From: Rusavskia elegans
Taxonomy: Eukaryota > Ascomycota > Lecanoromycetes > Teloschistales > Teloschistaceae
Direction of reading: 5' to 3'
Assembly (NCBI GenBank): GCA_011316305.1
Contig: SAUG01000007.1
Location: 453,182 to 517,181, forward strand
Length of the DNA: 64,000 nucleotides
Shown here: positions 34,419 to 49,800 of the stretch, piece by piece
Layout: every line of letters starts with the position of its first letter
How positions within the stretch are numbered: the stretch's first letter is position 1
Position numbers and translations under genes: made by a program
The notes under the pieces: generated by a model
Seen by the model: only the letters and a program-made list of their open reading frames with translations
Database searches by the model: none
What the model was told of the DNA's origin: nothing

Positions 34419-34607
34419 ATTTGTAATGCCCGCTGGCGACTCTGGAGCCGATTGCTTGAGCTGTAAGGAAACTGTGGTATGAAGCTTATGCGTGGAAACT
34501 TTTTGATTTCGAGCCGCCATGCCATTCAAGGCTTGGCGCGGCGGATGTTCCTGCAGCTACCGAGCTTGGAGCTTTCAAATCTAGATTGCCAGACCATACA
34601 CTTTGCC

Positions 34608-35892
34608 ATGTCATTCCGTAAGCGCAATGTAGGTCTTTCCAGTCCTTCTCTGCAGAGTCAGGCTCCCGGATCAGGAACGCAGTCAGCTCCGATTCCTGGA
34701 GTACGACCATCGCCGCTGGACGGAAGGCCCACTACCTCAACTGGAACGTCTTCCTTGGATGATCTCTTGGGCCATTCTGGCTTTGCTCTTGGCAATTCTC
34801 TTCTCGTCGAGGAAAACGGTACTACAGAATTCGGCGCAACGCTTTTGCGGTACTTCGCTGCCGAAGGGGTGGTCCAAGGTCACAGGGTACACATTGTCGG
34901 CGTTGGGGAGCCATGGGGACGAGAGCTACCAGCTGTTGTAAAAACTGTCGGCGCTGAGTCTACAAAGCCCGAAGCACAAACAGCCGCGGAGAAAGATAGG
35001 ATGAAGATTGCCTGGCGGTATGAACGATTAGGGGATTTTGGGGCTGGACCATCCAGCGCAAGAGGTGGGACTCCTGTGATTCTGCGTTCAAAGTTTGCTG
35101 TACATAACGGAATATCCATCTTTCCATCTCAAGTCCAACCTTGCCTTCTTGCTAACAGTCGTAGCATCGCCTGCCGTCAATAGGACACCCAACTCAGCCA
35201 TCTCCAGCGGAACCGCATCGACAGCACCTACCGCATTTTGTCATACCTTTGATCTGACGAAGCGGCTTGCCCTGCCAGATGGGAATCGCTTGAACCACAT
35301 CCCTGTACGACCAGTACCACAGGATGTATCTCCTTTTCAATCCGTACTGCAAGCTCTGAGAGAGCAGCTTGCTTCCTCCTCGAGTCCTACAATACATCGG
35401 TTTGTTATACCGAACCTATTGTCTCCGGCTCTCTATCCTACGCAGGCCAGCAATCCACAGCCTCTCCTTCAATTTTTGCATTCTCTGCGCGCGCTTCTGC
35501 GCTGTTACTCGACGCAGCTGGCAATCATGATGACTCTCCCAGTAATGCTCTACCCTCGTTCGGCAGGACTGACTCGATGGATAGAATTACTTTCGGATGG
35601 CGTTATGGAGCTCTCGCCCTTTCCTCACTCAATTGACGCTGGGCCACCGATGACAACAAGCGGCAGTGGCACTGCCCAGGAAGAAAAACCGCAAGGAATG
35701 GTAAAAATGCATAGACTTCCCGTATTCTCAGAGAAAGGGGGAGGGGGTGTTTTGGGAGATGATCTTGTCTTCACAGTCAGCAGAAGAAAGTTTGTCATCA
35801 AGCCGTTCAATCTTCCGCCTGTTGAGGGCGATACCGATGCTCAGAGAGGAGAGGGAGAGGGAAAGCCAACAGCGGTGGAAATCGATTTCTAA
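34608..35892 (+). CDS. ELP4: Elongator complex protein 4
   Basis: Member of the Elp456 RecA-like hexamer of Elongator, which modifies wobble uridines of tRNAs. Exons 34608-35064 and 35165-35892; 394 aa. PAXNEB signatures: SLDDLLGHSGFALGNSLLVEENGTTEFGATLLRYFAAEG, VGVGEPWGRELP, MKIAWRYERLG, AFCHTFDLTKRL, HRFVIPNLLSP, TQLAIMMTLPVMLYPR, WIELLSDGVMEL, MHRLPVFSEKGGGG and DLVFTVSRRKFVIKPFNLPP. The intron (about 35065-35164, 100 bp) removes an unconserved readthrough; its donor AGAG|GTGGGA and acceptor GTCGTAG were chosen by phase, and neighbouring sites are possible. Confidence 0.92.
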
Positions 35893-36730
35893 TGCTGCCG
35901 CATATTGTCGATAGCTTCGAAGATGTCTATGGAGAGTATTAACACTGATCTTTGAAGTCTGCTCGCATTGCTTTGAGAGTGGTGAAGTTAGATTTCCATT
36001 AATTCCCTATGGATTTCGTCGAAGAGCTCATTATGTAGGTAGGACTAATCAGTCTCTGGTGTCAGACAAATCTACGATAGCTGCTGTGAGATTTTCAACA
36101 GGAATTATGCCTCATCGACCTATAGAGCTACCTTACTTTTTGAGCCAAAGGAATCTCGAGGCGAGGGAGCCACCAGTGGGTGTAGTAAATGACGGGTGCA
36201 CCTAACCGCTTTGGGCGACATTCTCACAGTAGTGAATACCAGTATCCCCCAGCTATATACCAAGGAAGGATACTCTTTTACTAATCTGCTACTTTTGCAG
36301 TTTCTATAATCGCAGTCTACTAAATTCTAGAGATGTTCTGGAGCAGGAACTGTAGAGTTGGCGATTCTGCCAAAAGCGGTGAGATTTGTGGAGCCGAAGC
36401 CCCTGAAGGCAGAAATCTTATCTTATCAGTCCAATCATAATTTGATTTTCAGAATCAAAAATTCAGTTTCCTCAATTAACATCACCGTCAGCATTTCAAG
36501 GATGTGGTCAAAGAGGACAAGAAAAAGGTACGGTCGATGACTTGAGCTTCTTACACTATTATGAACCATACATGATTAAGAAATTCATAATCTGTCAATC
36601 CACTGAGACCTTCAATGGTCTTTGACGAGAAACTGTGTACATCAACCCTATGAATTGGAATTGTTTATTCATGTAATTCTATGGTGCGATCTAGGCTCAT
36701 CGGTACTGATGCATTACTCTGTAGGTCAAT
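35893..36730. other. intergenic region ELP4 to SEN34
   Basis: 838 bp, slightly AT-rich, with no frame or RNA that I can support. Confidence 0.5.
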
Positions 36731-37684
36731 ATGACAGTCCAAGATAGCCTTTCGGCGCCTGATCTGCCCTTTCCAATCTTTCAGATCTCTCAGACGGTCG
36801 GAAGGTATCTTCTATACGACATCAACACTGTTACATGGCTTCGCCGAACCCATAACATTCTAGGTGTCTTTATCGGCAGCCTTCCGCAATCTCCACAGCA
36901 GAACGTCTTTCTTGGTCTTCCGCTTGAGCTTCAGCCTGAAGAGGCTACGTTATTGGTGGAGAAAGGTCTAGCATTCATTGTGGACGACTTCCAAACTCAC
37001 AAGAAAGCAATCAGGTCACCGCCTCTGGGAATGGCGAATTACAGAGCTACTGCGCGTAAAGAAGCCCTTGCTACGGCCAAAGCTGTAGTGAAGCACAAGC
37101 AACTCAAGACACAGGAAGTGTTGCAACGGTTGAAAGTTCGTCAGGCAACACCTGATGCGGACAAGACGGTCGACAACGACGAACATGATGAGACCATCTT
37201 CGATACTCCACAGGAAACAAGCTCCGAGCCAATGTCGTCAAGCGTAATCCCATATTCGTCCACCCCCACAACCTCTTATCCACCAATCCCAACACCTTCG
37301 GAGCAATCCTCACTGCCGTTACCGGAGGTCAGTGCTGCTTCGTACGCACTCTTCAAGCATCTTCACGCCTCCGGCTACTTTATGTCACCTGGTCTGAGGT
37401 TCGGATGCCAATTCTCGGTGTATCCTGGCGATCCGCTCCGGTTCCATAGTCACTTCCTTGCCATGGGTCACGATTGGGATGAGGAGATTGAAATTCTAGA
37501 CCTTATTGGCGGCGGTCGTTTGGGGACGGGTGTCAAAAAGGGATGGCTGATTGGCGGTGCGGTAAAGAACGGCGATAATAACGAAAAGGATGATGCAACA
37601 TCCGAGGATGGCCAATTCGAAGCTGGTAGGAAGCCTGAAGACTTCCACGTACGAACATTTTGCATTGAATGGGGTGGCATGTGA
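36731..37684 (+). CDS. SEN34: tRNA-splicing endonuclease catalytic subunit Sen34
   Basis: Cuts the 3' splice site of intron-containing pre-tRNAs as part of the Sen2/34/15/54 complex. Single exon, 317 aa. The N-terminal domain (IFQISQTVGRYLLYDINTVTWLRRTHNILGVFIGSLP) is followed by a Ser/Pro/Thr linker and the endonuclease fold: YALFKHLHASGYFMSPGLRFGCQFSVYPGDPLRFHSHF. The catalytic triad is intact: Tyr231, His239 and a Lys at about 269-270 in GTGVKKGWLIGG. It ends VRTFCIEWGGM, as in orthologues. The gene is convergent with the MFS transporter (262 bp). Confidence 0.96.
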   Translation: MTVQDSLSAPDLPFPIFQISQTVGRYLLYDINTVTWLRRTHNILGVFIGSLPQSPQQNVFLGLPLELQPEEATLLVEKGLAFIVDDFQTHKKAIRSPPLGMANYRATARKEALATAKAVVKHKQLKTQEVLQRLKVRQATPDADKTVDNDEHDETIFDTPQETSSEPMSSSVIPYSSTPTTSYPPIPTPSEQSSLPLPEVSAASYALFKHLHASGYFMSPGLRFGCQFSVYPGDPLRFHSHFLAMGHDWDEEIEILDLIGGGRLGTGVKKGWLIGGAVKNGDNNEKDDATSEDGQFEAGRKPEDFHVRTFCIEWGGM

Positions 37685-37946
37685 GCAGCTTTCTTTGGCA
37701 GCAAATATTCTACTTCTCGGGTCCTCGGGTCCTATCTGGATTATTGGTACCTTTGCTTGTTTGGATCTGTGGATACAAACAAAGGTATGAGATCTCGATA
37801 TATCCACATGCCGCTTATGGTCTGACAAACCCTCAGGTGCGAACTTCACCTATGGAGAACCACACCATTAGATGCAGTATAGATCGACCGACGATCCCAT
37901 ATAACACCGGTGGGAAGAGCCACTTCCATGACCACCATAATGAGTT

Positions 37947-39425
37947 CTACTCCTTCCTCTTTCCCATCTTGGGTAAACAGCCCCAAAGCACCAACATCCC
38001 CCCAAAAAGCCCCACGCAGATCGGATGCAGCACCCAAGTACCCGCATGCTGCGCCAACAACCCGGTGAAAAAGGGTGCCACCGCCCCTCCGCTACTTCCC
38101 AAGGCGCTCACGATCGCCAGGCTACCCATTTGGATATCTTTACTCACCAACCTCGAAAACACGGCCGTTGAGCACGGGTAAATCGGTCCCAGTAGCAGAC
38201 CGACAATACTAACCGCCACACTCTCTCCAACGACATTAGGCACGAACCAGACGAGCAGTTGGAAAAGAGTAGCGCCCACAATAAGTCCAATGACGGCCAT
38301 TTTCTCTCCAATCTTATGTGCAGGATGCGTCAGTACAAACCGTCCGATTGTAATGCCCGCCCAGAAACCGGCGGTCACGTAACCCACGCGGGAAGGGTCG
38401 CCGTGGCGGTAGACGATCAGGAACGAGATGACCCAGCCGGAAATACTGACTTCGGCGCCTTGGTAGGCGAAGATGAACAAGGAGCCTAGGATGGTAGTCT
38501 TGTTTTTCAATGCCTGCTTCAGAAGGGTCGATCTGGATGTTCTACGACCGGAAAGCGTCCGCACTAAGAGGTTCGCCTGCGATAAATTGTCTTTCTCGAA
38601 ATTCCGGTAGGCCCAATACGCCATGCAAAGGTTCACCGCCGCAATACCTATGGAGATGAAATAGAATGACGACCATCTTCGACCTGTTGAAACGAGGGCC
38701 GTGGCCATGAGAGGTCCGACCGTACCGCCAATGCCGTAGCTGCCGTGGAAGAACCCTAACGGGATGGAATGATTTGCTAGGTTTGCGCAAAAGACGTTGT
38801 TGAGAGCGAGATTGATGGCTTGGCCAAGGCCAGTGAAGAGGAAAGAAAGGACGACGACTGGGAATGGGGGCGTACACACAAGCATGATGTGACCGGCCAT
38901 CATGATGAGTTCCGCTAGCAGAAGGGTCTTTGCTCGTCCCAGGCGAGCGAGCAAGGGCTGCGTGGACGGTGCGGCGCTGATGAAGCCGATCGCATTGGTG
39001 ACGAAGATAAGGGACACGACGGCATAGCCGATGGAGTAATCCTTTTCCATGTACGGGATCAAAGCTCCTGGGGCGCTATCGTGGAGACCGTTGCCGAAGC
39101 ACATCATACAGGCACTGAGCAGACGCCATCTGTTCATGGGCGGATTCTTGAGGGTTTGCATGACTTCCACAGACTGTTCGTTAACGGCACTCATGGGTCT
39201 GTTCATCTCCAATTCGTTGGGGGTGATTGGTGTTTGTACTCCACTTGGGGTGGGCGGCTCTGAAGGTCCATTGTAACGGTTTCCGAAGCTCAGTTCGTCC
39301 AGCTCGTAGATGTTGGGAGCAGGATGTCTGATGGACGAATCTTTTTTGATGGCGGCTGGTGGATCGGCGATGTGAGGGCTACTTTCGATAGCCACGAGTG
39401 CATTGAAAGAAGCTGAGGAAGCCAT
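37947..39425 (-). CDS. major facilitator superfamily transporter, BSC6-like
   Basis: Single exon, 492 aa. The cytosolic N-terminus of about 95 residues is followed by 11-12 hydrophobic segments. The MFS-type signature region includes CFGNGLHDSAPGALIPYMEKDYSIGYAVVSLIFVTNAIGF and LGRAKTLL in the loop 2-3 region; the second half contains GSLFIFAYQGAEVSISGWVISFLI and GFWAGITIGRF. This arrangement matches the fungal subfamily annotated as 'bypass of stop codon protein 6' and distant from sugar porters. The substrate is unknown. Confidence 0.88.
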   Translation of the reverse strand: MASSASFNALVAIESSPHIADPPAAIKKDSSIRHPAPNIYELDELSFGNRYNGPSEPPTPSGVQTPITPNELEMNRPMSAVNEQSVEVMQTLKNPPMNRWRLLSACMMCFGNGLHDSAPGALIPYMEKDYSIGYAVVSLIFVTNAIGFISAAPSTQPLLARLGRAKTLLLAELIMMAGHIMLVCTPPFPVVVLSFLFTGLGQAINLALNNVFCANLANHSIPLGFFHGSYGIGGTVGPLMATALVSTGRRWSSFYFISIGIAAVNLCMAYWAYRNFEKDNLSQANLLVRTLSGRRTSRSTLLKQALKNKTTILGSLFIFAYQGAEVSISGWVISFLIVYRHGDPSRVGYVTAGFWAGITIGRFVLTHPAHKIGEKMAVIGLIVGATLFQLLVWFVPNVVGESVAVSIVGLLLGPIYPCSTAVFSRLVSKDIQMGSLAIVSALGSSGGAVAPFFTGLLAQHAGTWVLHPICVGLFGGMLVLWGCLPKMGKRKE

Positions 39426-39934
39426 TATTGTATGGAGTCTGGAGGAGTAGAGTAAATAAAGGGATGATGCAAATAACGTAGATTACGCTGCTGGCGAAAG
39501 TGATTCACGAATATCAATTCGACGATTTCTCCCATAAAGCAGAAGAACGTCGTATAACATAGACGGTGAGTAGAGACTCGATTACAGGATAGAATGGTAG
39601 AATAAGATGTTTATGTGAGTACGAGTAGGAAGAAAATGACAGTCAAATTTCTCACAGATTTATGGCTCATCGTACGGTCAATGTTTTAGGGCGGTACCAT
39701 GACGCTGTTAAAAAGCCATTTATAATCACACATTCTCGAAAAGTTTCCCCACTTACCATCAACATAGTTCCATGGGACTTGTTCGGTGAATGGACTAATA
39801 GCGAGTGGTTGCAGTCTCTCCTTGTTCGGTTCACCTGTTCGACAATTGTGGGGTTTGATCCGCACGCGGGCACCCTGGCCAACATTCTATAATCCAAAAA
39901 TATTACGTTCCTCCGTTCATCATCAAGACCAAGC
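39426..39934. other. divergent intergenic region, MFS transporter / EIF1AD-like
   Basis: 509 bp with both 5' flanks; only unsupported small frames. Confidence 0.5.
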
Positions 39935-40409
39935 ATGCCGCGCCCAAAGCGCAGCCTTCTGGCAACCGCACAAGAGACATCATCGCCGCCCTCTTCGCTG
40001 GACAACAATCATGCCATCGCTCGTGTTCGAAAAGCCGAGGGCAAAAATCTGTATCTCGTTGAGCTGCCGAAACACACTGATCCGTTGCTGGTGGAGCTGC
40101 CTGCGCGCTTCCGGTCCCAGATTTGGATCAAGCGCGGTGGATACGTGCTTATTGACACCGCTGCGTTCCTCGATCGAGACAATAAGTTAGACGGCGAGAT
40201 TGTCAACGTTGTCCGGGAAGAGAAAGAATGGCGGAAGCAATCGTATTGGTTTGTATTCGGTTTCCAGTAGAGGCGCCGCGGCTGATGATTTCCTAAGGCC
40301 GGCAGAATTTGTCAAGAAATCGACGTACCCGGAGGATTGTGAGGATGAAACATCAACCGTGGAGAAGATGCCACCGAGCGACGATTCTGATGCCGATGTT
40401 CAGGATTGA
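39935..40409 (+). CDS. EIF1AD-like S1/OB-fold RNA-binding protein
   Basis: Exons 39935-40248 and 40298-40409 (intron 49 bp, splits a Trp codon); 141 aa. The eIF1A-type OB fold is seen in IARVRKAEGKNLYLVELPKHTDPLLVELPARFRSQIWIKRGGYVLIDTAA. The intron-restored SYWPAEFVKKS motif precedes an acidic tail (PPSDDSDADVQD). Human EIF1AD (Obelix) works in late 40S ribosome maturation; the fungal role is inferred from homology. It is not eIF1A itself, which has a different N-terminal tail. The stop is 26 bp from the ALG3 stop on the other strand. Confidence 0.88.
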
Positions 40410-40435
40410 ACCTAGCTGGAACAAGACCCAGGCTT

Positions 40436-41839
40436 TCACTCGACGTGGTTGTGGCCCCAATGTTCGTCATCAGCCGACGGATCTTTTTCCGAAAAATCCT
40501 TCGCAGTACCCCACCACACCCCAAGGACCTGAATGAGCAGACATCCTACAACGGCCGCTGAGCTTGCGTTTGTGCTGGGATATACGTTCCAGGCCCATTC
40601 CTGGACTGCCCAGACAGCATAGGTTGCGATGGGATGCAAGTTTGATTTCCACAAGAGGAACGGCGTCGACCAAGCAAGGTATGCGTAAAACTGGTAGTGG
40701 AGACTCCGTGCGAACAGAAGGCCAATCGCCATAGCGCTTAGCACCGAAGTCATGATGTGCGTAGGCGTCACCCGGAGCGAGATTTGCTGGTGCATGAGCA
40801 ACGGACGTGACTCCCAGAGGCCCATTATGATTCCTGGGAGGGATTGGCGCGAAGGCTTGAGCCAGCGTGTTGTAGTGAATAGCAGCAAAAAGCCGAGATG
40901 AGCCGCAAGCAATGCTATGGCGAATTCGCGGGAAAGGAATGTCTCCTCGTCCAGAAACCTCCAGTTGACGGTCCACTTGTAGAGAAACTGCCTAGAGAAC
41001 TCGAAGGCCCGTGATAAGTAGCCAAGAGCGTTGACGGGGAGAAAGGGGAAAGCGATGGTGAGCTGAACCTGTGCCATAAGGAATGCTGCGTTCACTGCCC
41101 GCTTGAAGGGTAGGGCTTGCAGTAGAATTGTCCCGATAGCGGGTGCAGCGAGTAGAAGACTCATTTTCGTCCCTACTCCGAAGGAGTATGCGACGCTTCC
41201 GACAGTCCAAACTCGATGCTGGTACGCATAAATGGCGATGAAGAGGAAGCCCACGGCAAAGCAATCGTTGAAGAGGCGTAGCAGGAAGACACTGTGCAAC
41301 CGCTTCGAGATGACCAGGAGGGGGAACAGGTAGGGGGGTGCCTACAGGTTACGAAGCCAAGTCAGCAATGATGGATTGAGAACAGTAGAGAAGACATGCG
41401 GTTGGAGGCATACTTACTTTGACCATCCTATAGCATGCCATGACAAGTGTCAAAATAGCCAGATACAGCCAGGCGAAGATGGCTTGGGCGATAAGAATGT
41501 TCTTTCCCCCCTCTGTAAGCTTGTAGAGTATGCTGTAGATGAAGACATGTGCCGCCGGATAGACCAAAGGGCCGGTGCCCCCTTTGATCAAAGTGTAATC
41601 ACGTTCGCCATCGAGGTATTGGGAGACTTGTTGCATGTAAGCTTCCCAATCGATTTCCGTGTCTGATCAGGCTGTCAGCTTCCGTTACCTCGACTTCGCC
41701 GTGTCGACATCCTCTTACATGGGATTCTGAATATGATGAATGCGCAAAGGCAGGATTCTGCTCCCAGAAGTAAAGGCGAGAGCCATCGCGCATGAGTTGG
41801 ATTGTAAGCAAGGTCGAGCGCCTTGCTATAATATTCCAT
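40436..41839 (-). CDS. ALG3: dolichyl-P-Man:Man5GlcNAc2-PP-dolichol alpha-1,3-mannosyltransferase
   Basis: ER membrane enzyme that adds the sixth mannose to the lipid-linked N-glycan precursor on the lumenal side. Exons 41719-41839, 41418-41662, 40436-41341 (introns 56 and 76 bp); 423 aa. Family motifs: [57 protein letters not shown] (universal), [83 protein letters not shown] and [10 protein letters not shown]. About ten membrane segments. The start is the first in-frame ATG before the conserved N-terminus; a longer leader is possible. Exact coordinates depend on the phase-0 donor at 41,417. Confidence 0.93.
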
Positions 41840-42222
41840 GATGGAAGTCGCCAAACATGACGTTTCTCCAAACTTCTGGCCACGGGCTTTCTGTTTGCAG
41901 CTTGCATCAATCTGCTTTGAATACGGAGTAATCTAGCACAGCCACTTAGGTATATGAATTCATATAATCAATTCCGTATGTTCCATTCTACATATCATGA
42001 GATGAGTTATCGCGTGAATTTCTTCGTGTTGGAGCTTCAGGAGCTTCACTTCTCTCGGCACATCGGCATTTGCTGCGGCAAATGACCAATGAATCATGTA
42101 TTTATGCCATTATGAGCTTTGCTTTGCATCGATTTTTGAGATCGACACATTCAACGAGACGTGGATATATATATGGATATATACATTCAAGCCTTCGACG
42201 ACTGACGTTGGCCACCCAAGTC
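41840..42222. other. divergent intergenic region, ALG3 / hemerythrin-like gene
   Basis: 383 bp. It holds a TATA-like run near the downstream gene (listed) and no gene. Confidence 0.5.
42164..42184 (+). promoter_or_regulatory. TATA-like run upstream of the hemerythrin-domain gene
   Basis: Two TATATA words in tandem lie 39-59 bp before the ATG at 42,223, a plausible TATA position for a gene with a short leader. The call is by composition only. Confidence 0.35.
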
Positions 42223-42827
42223 ATGGCGAAAATCCAGGAGAACCCCCCAGCAACTGTCGCCACAACACCGCAGTCACTGCCCAAGCTTTCGCCTTCAGAA
42301 TTCAGGATATACAATAGCATGGCAGATCATATGGACCTCTTTGTACCATCATCATCAGTATCACATTGCTGCGGACTGGACAGCTGACTGGTTACCAGCA
42401 CAACCGATTTCGGCAATCTTGGAACGCTCTGTACACCGCTGCAAGCCGCGGAGATCGACCTGAGGGAATGTCAATCAAGCAGTTCGTGAACGGAGGGCTC
42501 CAGTTCTGCGAGCACCTCCATCTTCATCACAGTATCGAGGAGATGCACATCTTTCCCGTCCTGGCTAGAAAGATGCCGGCCTTTCGAAAGGAGCTGGAAT
42601 TGCTCACGCAACACAAGCAAATACATGCTGGTCTGGACCAATTCCAAGCCTACCTTGAGGCCTGCGCGAGTGGGGAGCGGGAGTTGAGGATGACAGAGCT
42701 CAAAGCTCTCATGGATCGCTTCGGTACTGTTCTGTGGACTCATCTTGACGATGAAGTCGAGCAGCTTGGGGCTGAAAACATGCGTAAATACTGGACTCCG
42801 GCTGAAATGAGAAGCATGCCGATGTAA
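42223..42827 (+). CDS. hemerythrin-like domain protein
   Basis: Exons 42223-42342 and 42399-42827 (intron 56 bp, phase 0); 182 aa. After splicing, the first helix reads YNSMADHMDLFHNRFRQSWN. The second helix is FVNGGLQFCEHLHLHHSIEEMHIFPVLARKMPAF, with the H-x3-E/H-x4-P ligand pattern. The third is LTQHKQIHAGLDQFQAYL, and the fourth WTHLDDEVEQLGAENMRKYW. The His/Glu/Asp set matches the di-iron hemerythrin HHE family. Oxygen or nitric-oxide sensing, or iron/redox roles, are known for bacterial relatives; for this fungal group no function is established. Cytosolic; no signal peptide. Confidence 0.87.
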
Positions 42828-43150
42828 ATATGTGTGACATTGGAGTTTTGTGGTTGACATTTACATCAACAACGTAGCGGATCAAGTCAATAAGAGTTCC
42901 GAGACATGACGCTGTGCCTATCCGTAGTTCCGTTCTCTGTTCGCTTAGCGAAAGCGCATCTCGCGCGCCTGTCTACCTTATCGCTTTATTGCATTATGTA
43001 ATCCTCGAACCCCCACCTCGACCTTTCATCGAGTTTACTAGGGTATACATATTTACTGTGCGACACGTAGGGACACGTCCAGCTTGCAACGTTTGTCGGC
43101 CTTGATCATCTTTCTACAGACTCCGACGGCAGGACCGTCGCGCCGTCAAC
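42828..43150. other. intergenic region upstream of PKC1
   Basis: 323 bp, presumably the promoter and leader of PKC1; no specific site recognised. Confidence 0.45.
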
Positions 43151-47057
<3,907 letters not shown>

Positions 47058-48176
47058 GGGTCCGAGTTTCGTTCGTCTCTCTACGCTTTGGTATGCTGGA
47101 TGGTATGATAACGAGGATTGATGGATGACCAAAGTATGATGGACGAGATGAGACGGTAGTGGCCACAAGAAAATGTGTGTGTTGGATGCTCAGCCGGAGA
47201 TGGGAGGGTATAATCAAGGACCGGCGGCTCAGTCTCCTTCGACATCAGATCTCTACTAATGGTGCAATCGACGCCGTCAGCCTTTGCTGTCGTAATTGAT
47301 GGTCATCGCATCGGTACCTGGATGTGCAGTCAACTGCCAAGGACGGACGGTACACTCAGTACGTATTGGTATGGGCTGTGGTCTTATGGGGGACTTTAGA
47401 CTTAATCATGTTGATACTGTGAGTTGCATAGCCACGGGACGCAACAACTGTACTTGTAAGACCAGTCTTCCCCTTAAAGAATGAATGATCTGAAGCGTTA
47501 ATAAATCAGCAAAGCCATCACTTGGCTGTCCAGGTACTGGGTAATTGTCGAGTGAATCGATCTTTACTTGATCCGCGCCATGAGGAAATTGGAGAAAAAG
47601 GACTGTGAAAAGTATTGCAATAGTTGAGTCCTTTAAAAAGCAGATTGGACAGTTGAAACCTCTGTTGAAGTTCCAATCGAACGTCCTATCAGAAATGTGA
47701 GACGAGATACTCCAATTTGGCCACCTTTGCAACACACCCACTTTTGCAATACGGACTTAACGGATTTAGCTAAATTTCCTCTAAATTTACGTTCTTAGAA
47801 CAATCTAATATCTAAGTTTAGAAATATTATTACTTCATCGTGTATCTCTAGCCTAATTAAACGCTTTATTGAGATTTAGGCTTTTTCTGCTTGTAATAAC
47901 GGAACTTTTTAAGCATTTCGATTTTAAAGGTCGCTAAATTAGGGGCCGTTATTCGTCAGCGGGAGGCGGGCCGGGAGCTGCCGGCAGTCGGCTGCAGAGT
48001 CAACGGCTAAAGCGGAAACGGGACATGAGTTTGCCTGCGACTTGACATCATCAAAAAAGTTGACATCTCAAATCTTCGATCATGTCGCCACTCAACCTGG
48101 ACCATCGACGTCCCACGACACCAAGGTCTTCCCACTCAACTTTGCGACTATATTTTTCAAGTCCACGCAGAATCAG
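47058..48176. other. intergenic region PKC1 to SNG1-like gene
   Basis: 1.1 kb. The first part is probably PKC1 3' UTR. An AT-rich island (47,740-47,955) followed by a very GC-rich patch is listed separately. No gene. Confidence 0.5.
47740..47955. repeat. AT-rich island, possible RIP-mutated transposon scrap
   Basis: TpA-rich, poor in CA/TG, rich in CTAAAT/ATTTAG words, bounded on the right by GCGGGAGGCGGGCCGGGAG. It looks like the main RIP block in miniature. I could not find clean terminal repeats or a target duplication, so identity is open. Confidence 0.4.
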
Positions 48177-49800
48177 ATGGCCGCTGCAACAATCCAGGCG
48201 ACGGATCCGAGAAAGGGACCGCGCTCCGATGGATCTCCAGCTTCAGACGAAACCCTCCGAGCTCATACCATTGAGGACCATCGCCACGAAGGAAACGCGC
48301 AAACTGATCCAGAGCCATCGGACAACGATGAAGAAAAGGGCAACCACAGTAGTCCGCCCCAGCCGGTTGGCTTCTTCGACAACGCTCTGAGCAAAGTCCG
48401 ACTGCAGGTCTTTGGCCTATGGGCGCGAACCAGTCAGTCGCATGGCAGCATGCGTATCATCATTGAAGTCGCTGACATCAGATAGCACTGATCTTGTCCG
48501 TTTTCATCCTGGCCGTTCTGTCCTTGTACTGGGCCGTCCTGTTCAACGTGGAGCAAAATACCTCGTCCCTTACCGTGTTCGTCGTGGACTTTGACGGCAA
48601 AGTCGATCCTTTCACCGCAACAACACCACTCGTAGGGCCGATGATTACCCAAACCACTGAGATGATGCGCTCTGCCCCCGAACCACACCTAGGTTACGAG
48701 ACGAGACAGCCTTCCGTCTTCGACAACGATCCAATGGCCGTGCGCCGCGCTGTCTATGACTGGAAAGCGTATGCCGCAGTTATTGTCATGCCCAATGCAA
48801 CGGCTATGCTTCAGCAAGCTGTTGACCAAGCAAATGTCACCTACGATCCGCTTGGGGCATGTCAAGTTGTCTATGTGCAGGCGCGAGATGAGACCACGTA
48901 CTCCAACTACATCATACCTCAGTTGAACGCCCTGCAGACCCAGGTAACATCCAAGTTCGGCCAAATGTGGACCGGCATGGTTCTGCAAAACACAACCATC
49001 CCGAGAGAGAGCCTCCAACGTGTCCCTCAAGCCCTGAGTCCCGCCATTGGCTTCTCGCAATTCAACCTCCGCCCTTTTACCCCGGCCGTTGCAACCCCAG
49101 CTGTTACCATCGGGCTAATCTACCTGATCATTCTGTCCTTCTTTTCATTCGCCTTCTACCTACCAATCCACATGAAGTTCCTCACCCCGGTTGGCCATCC
49201 ACCTATGAAGTTTCCATCTTTCATCGTTTGGCGCTGGACTGCTACACTCACCGCCTACTTCTTCATGTCCCTTTCCTATTCTTTCATATCCCTAGCGTTC
49301 CAAATCCCATTTGCAAACCCCAGCGCCCCCGAGACCGAGGTCGCGAACAATCCGGAACCCTATGGAAAAGGTACATTCATGGTCTATTGGATGATCAACT
49401 ACGTCGGCATGATCGCCCTGGGTCTTGCATGCGAGAATGTTGCTATGGTCATCGGTCAACCTTGGACGGCGATGTGGCTTATCTTTTGGGTCATTACGAA
49501 TGTATCAACGAGCTTCTACTCCCTTGATTTAGCGCCGCAGTTCTATTATTGGGGATATGCGTGGCCTCTGCACAATAGTGAGTCAATCCCTGAGCTACTT
49601 TCTCTCCCTTTACAAGCCTCTGCTACTAACCGACCAATCTTTTAGTCGTCGAAGCTTCCCGCTCAACTCTGTTCCAGCTGCATTCGCGCATCGGGCTCAA
49701 CTTTGGGGTCTTGTTAGTTTGGTGTGCAATCAATACGGCGCTGTTTCCCATCTGCTGTTATATTTTGAGGTGGAAGACGCAAAGAGAACAGAAGAAATAG
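48177..49800 (+). CDS. SNG1: SNG1-family (DUF3533) membrane protein
   Basis: Exons 48177-48432, 48486-49577, 49646-49800 (introns 53 and 68 bp); 500 aa. A polar cytosolic N-terminus of ~85 residues is followed by TM1 (LILSVFILAVLSLYWAVLF), a large extracytosolic domain (VDFDGKV, AYAAVIVMPNATAMLQQA, with several N-glycosylation sequons), then five or so membrane segments (TIGLIYLIILSFFSFAFYLPI, YFFMSLSYSFISLAF, YWMINYVGMIALGLACENV, MWLIFWVITNVS, GLNFGVLLVWCAINTALFPICCYIL). This is the DUF3533 layout. Yeast Sng1 gives resistance to nitrosoguanidine and 6-azauracil; the mechanism is not settled. Confidence 0.9.

Noticed and set aside
37669..38181. Plus-strand frame of 170 codons between SEN34 and the MFS gene
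   Set aside because: Antisense to the transporter C-terminus and overlapping the SEN34 stop; low-complexity shadow.
42070..42222. Upstream in-frame ATG extending the hemerythrin protein by about 50 residues
   Set aside because: The added stretch would cover the TATA-like run and has no domain character.
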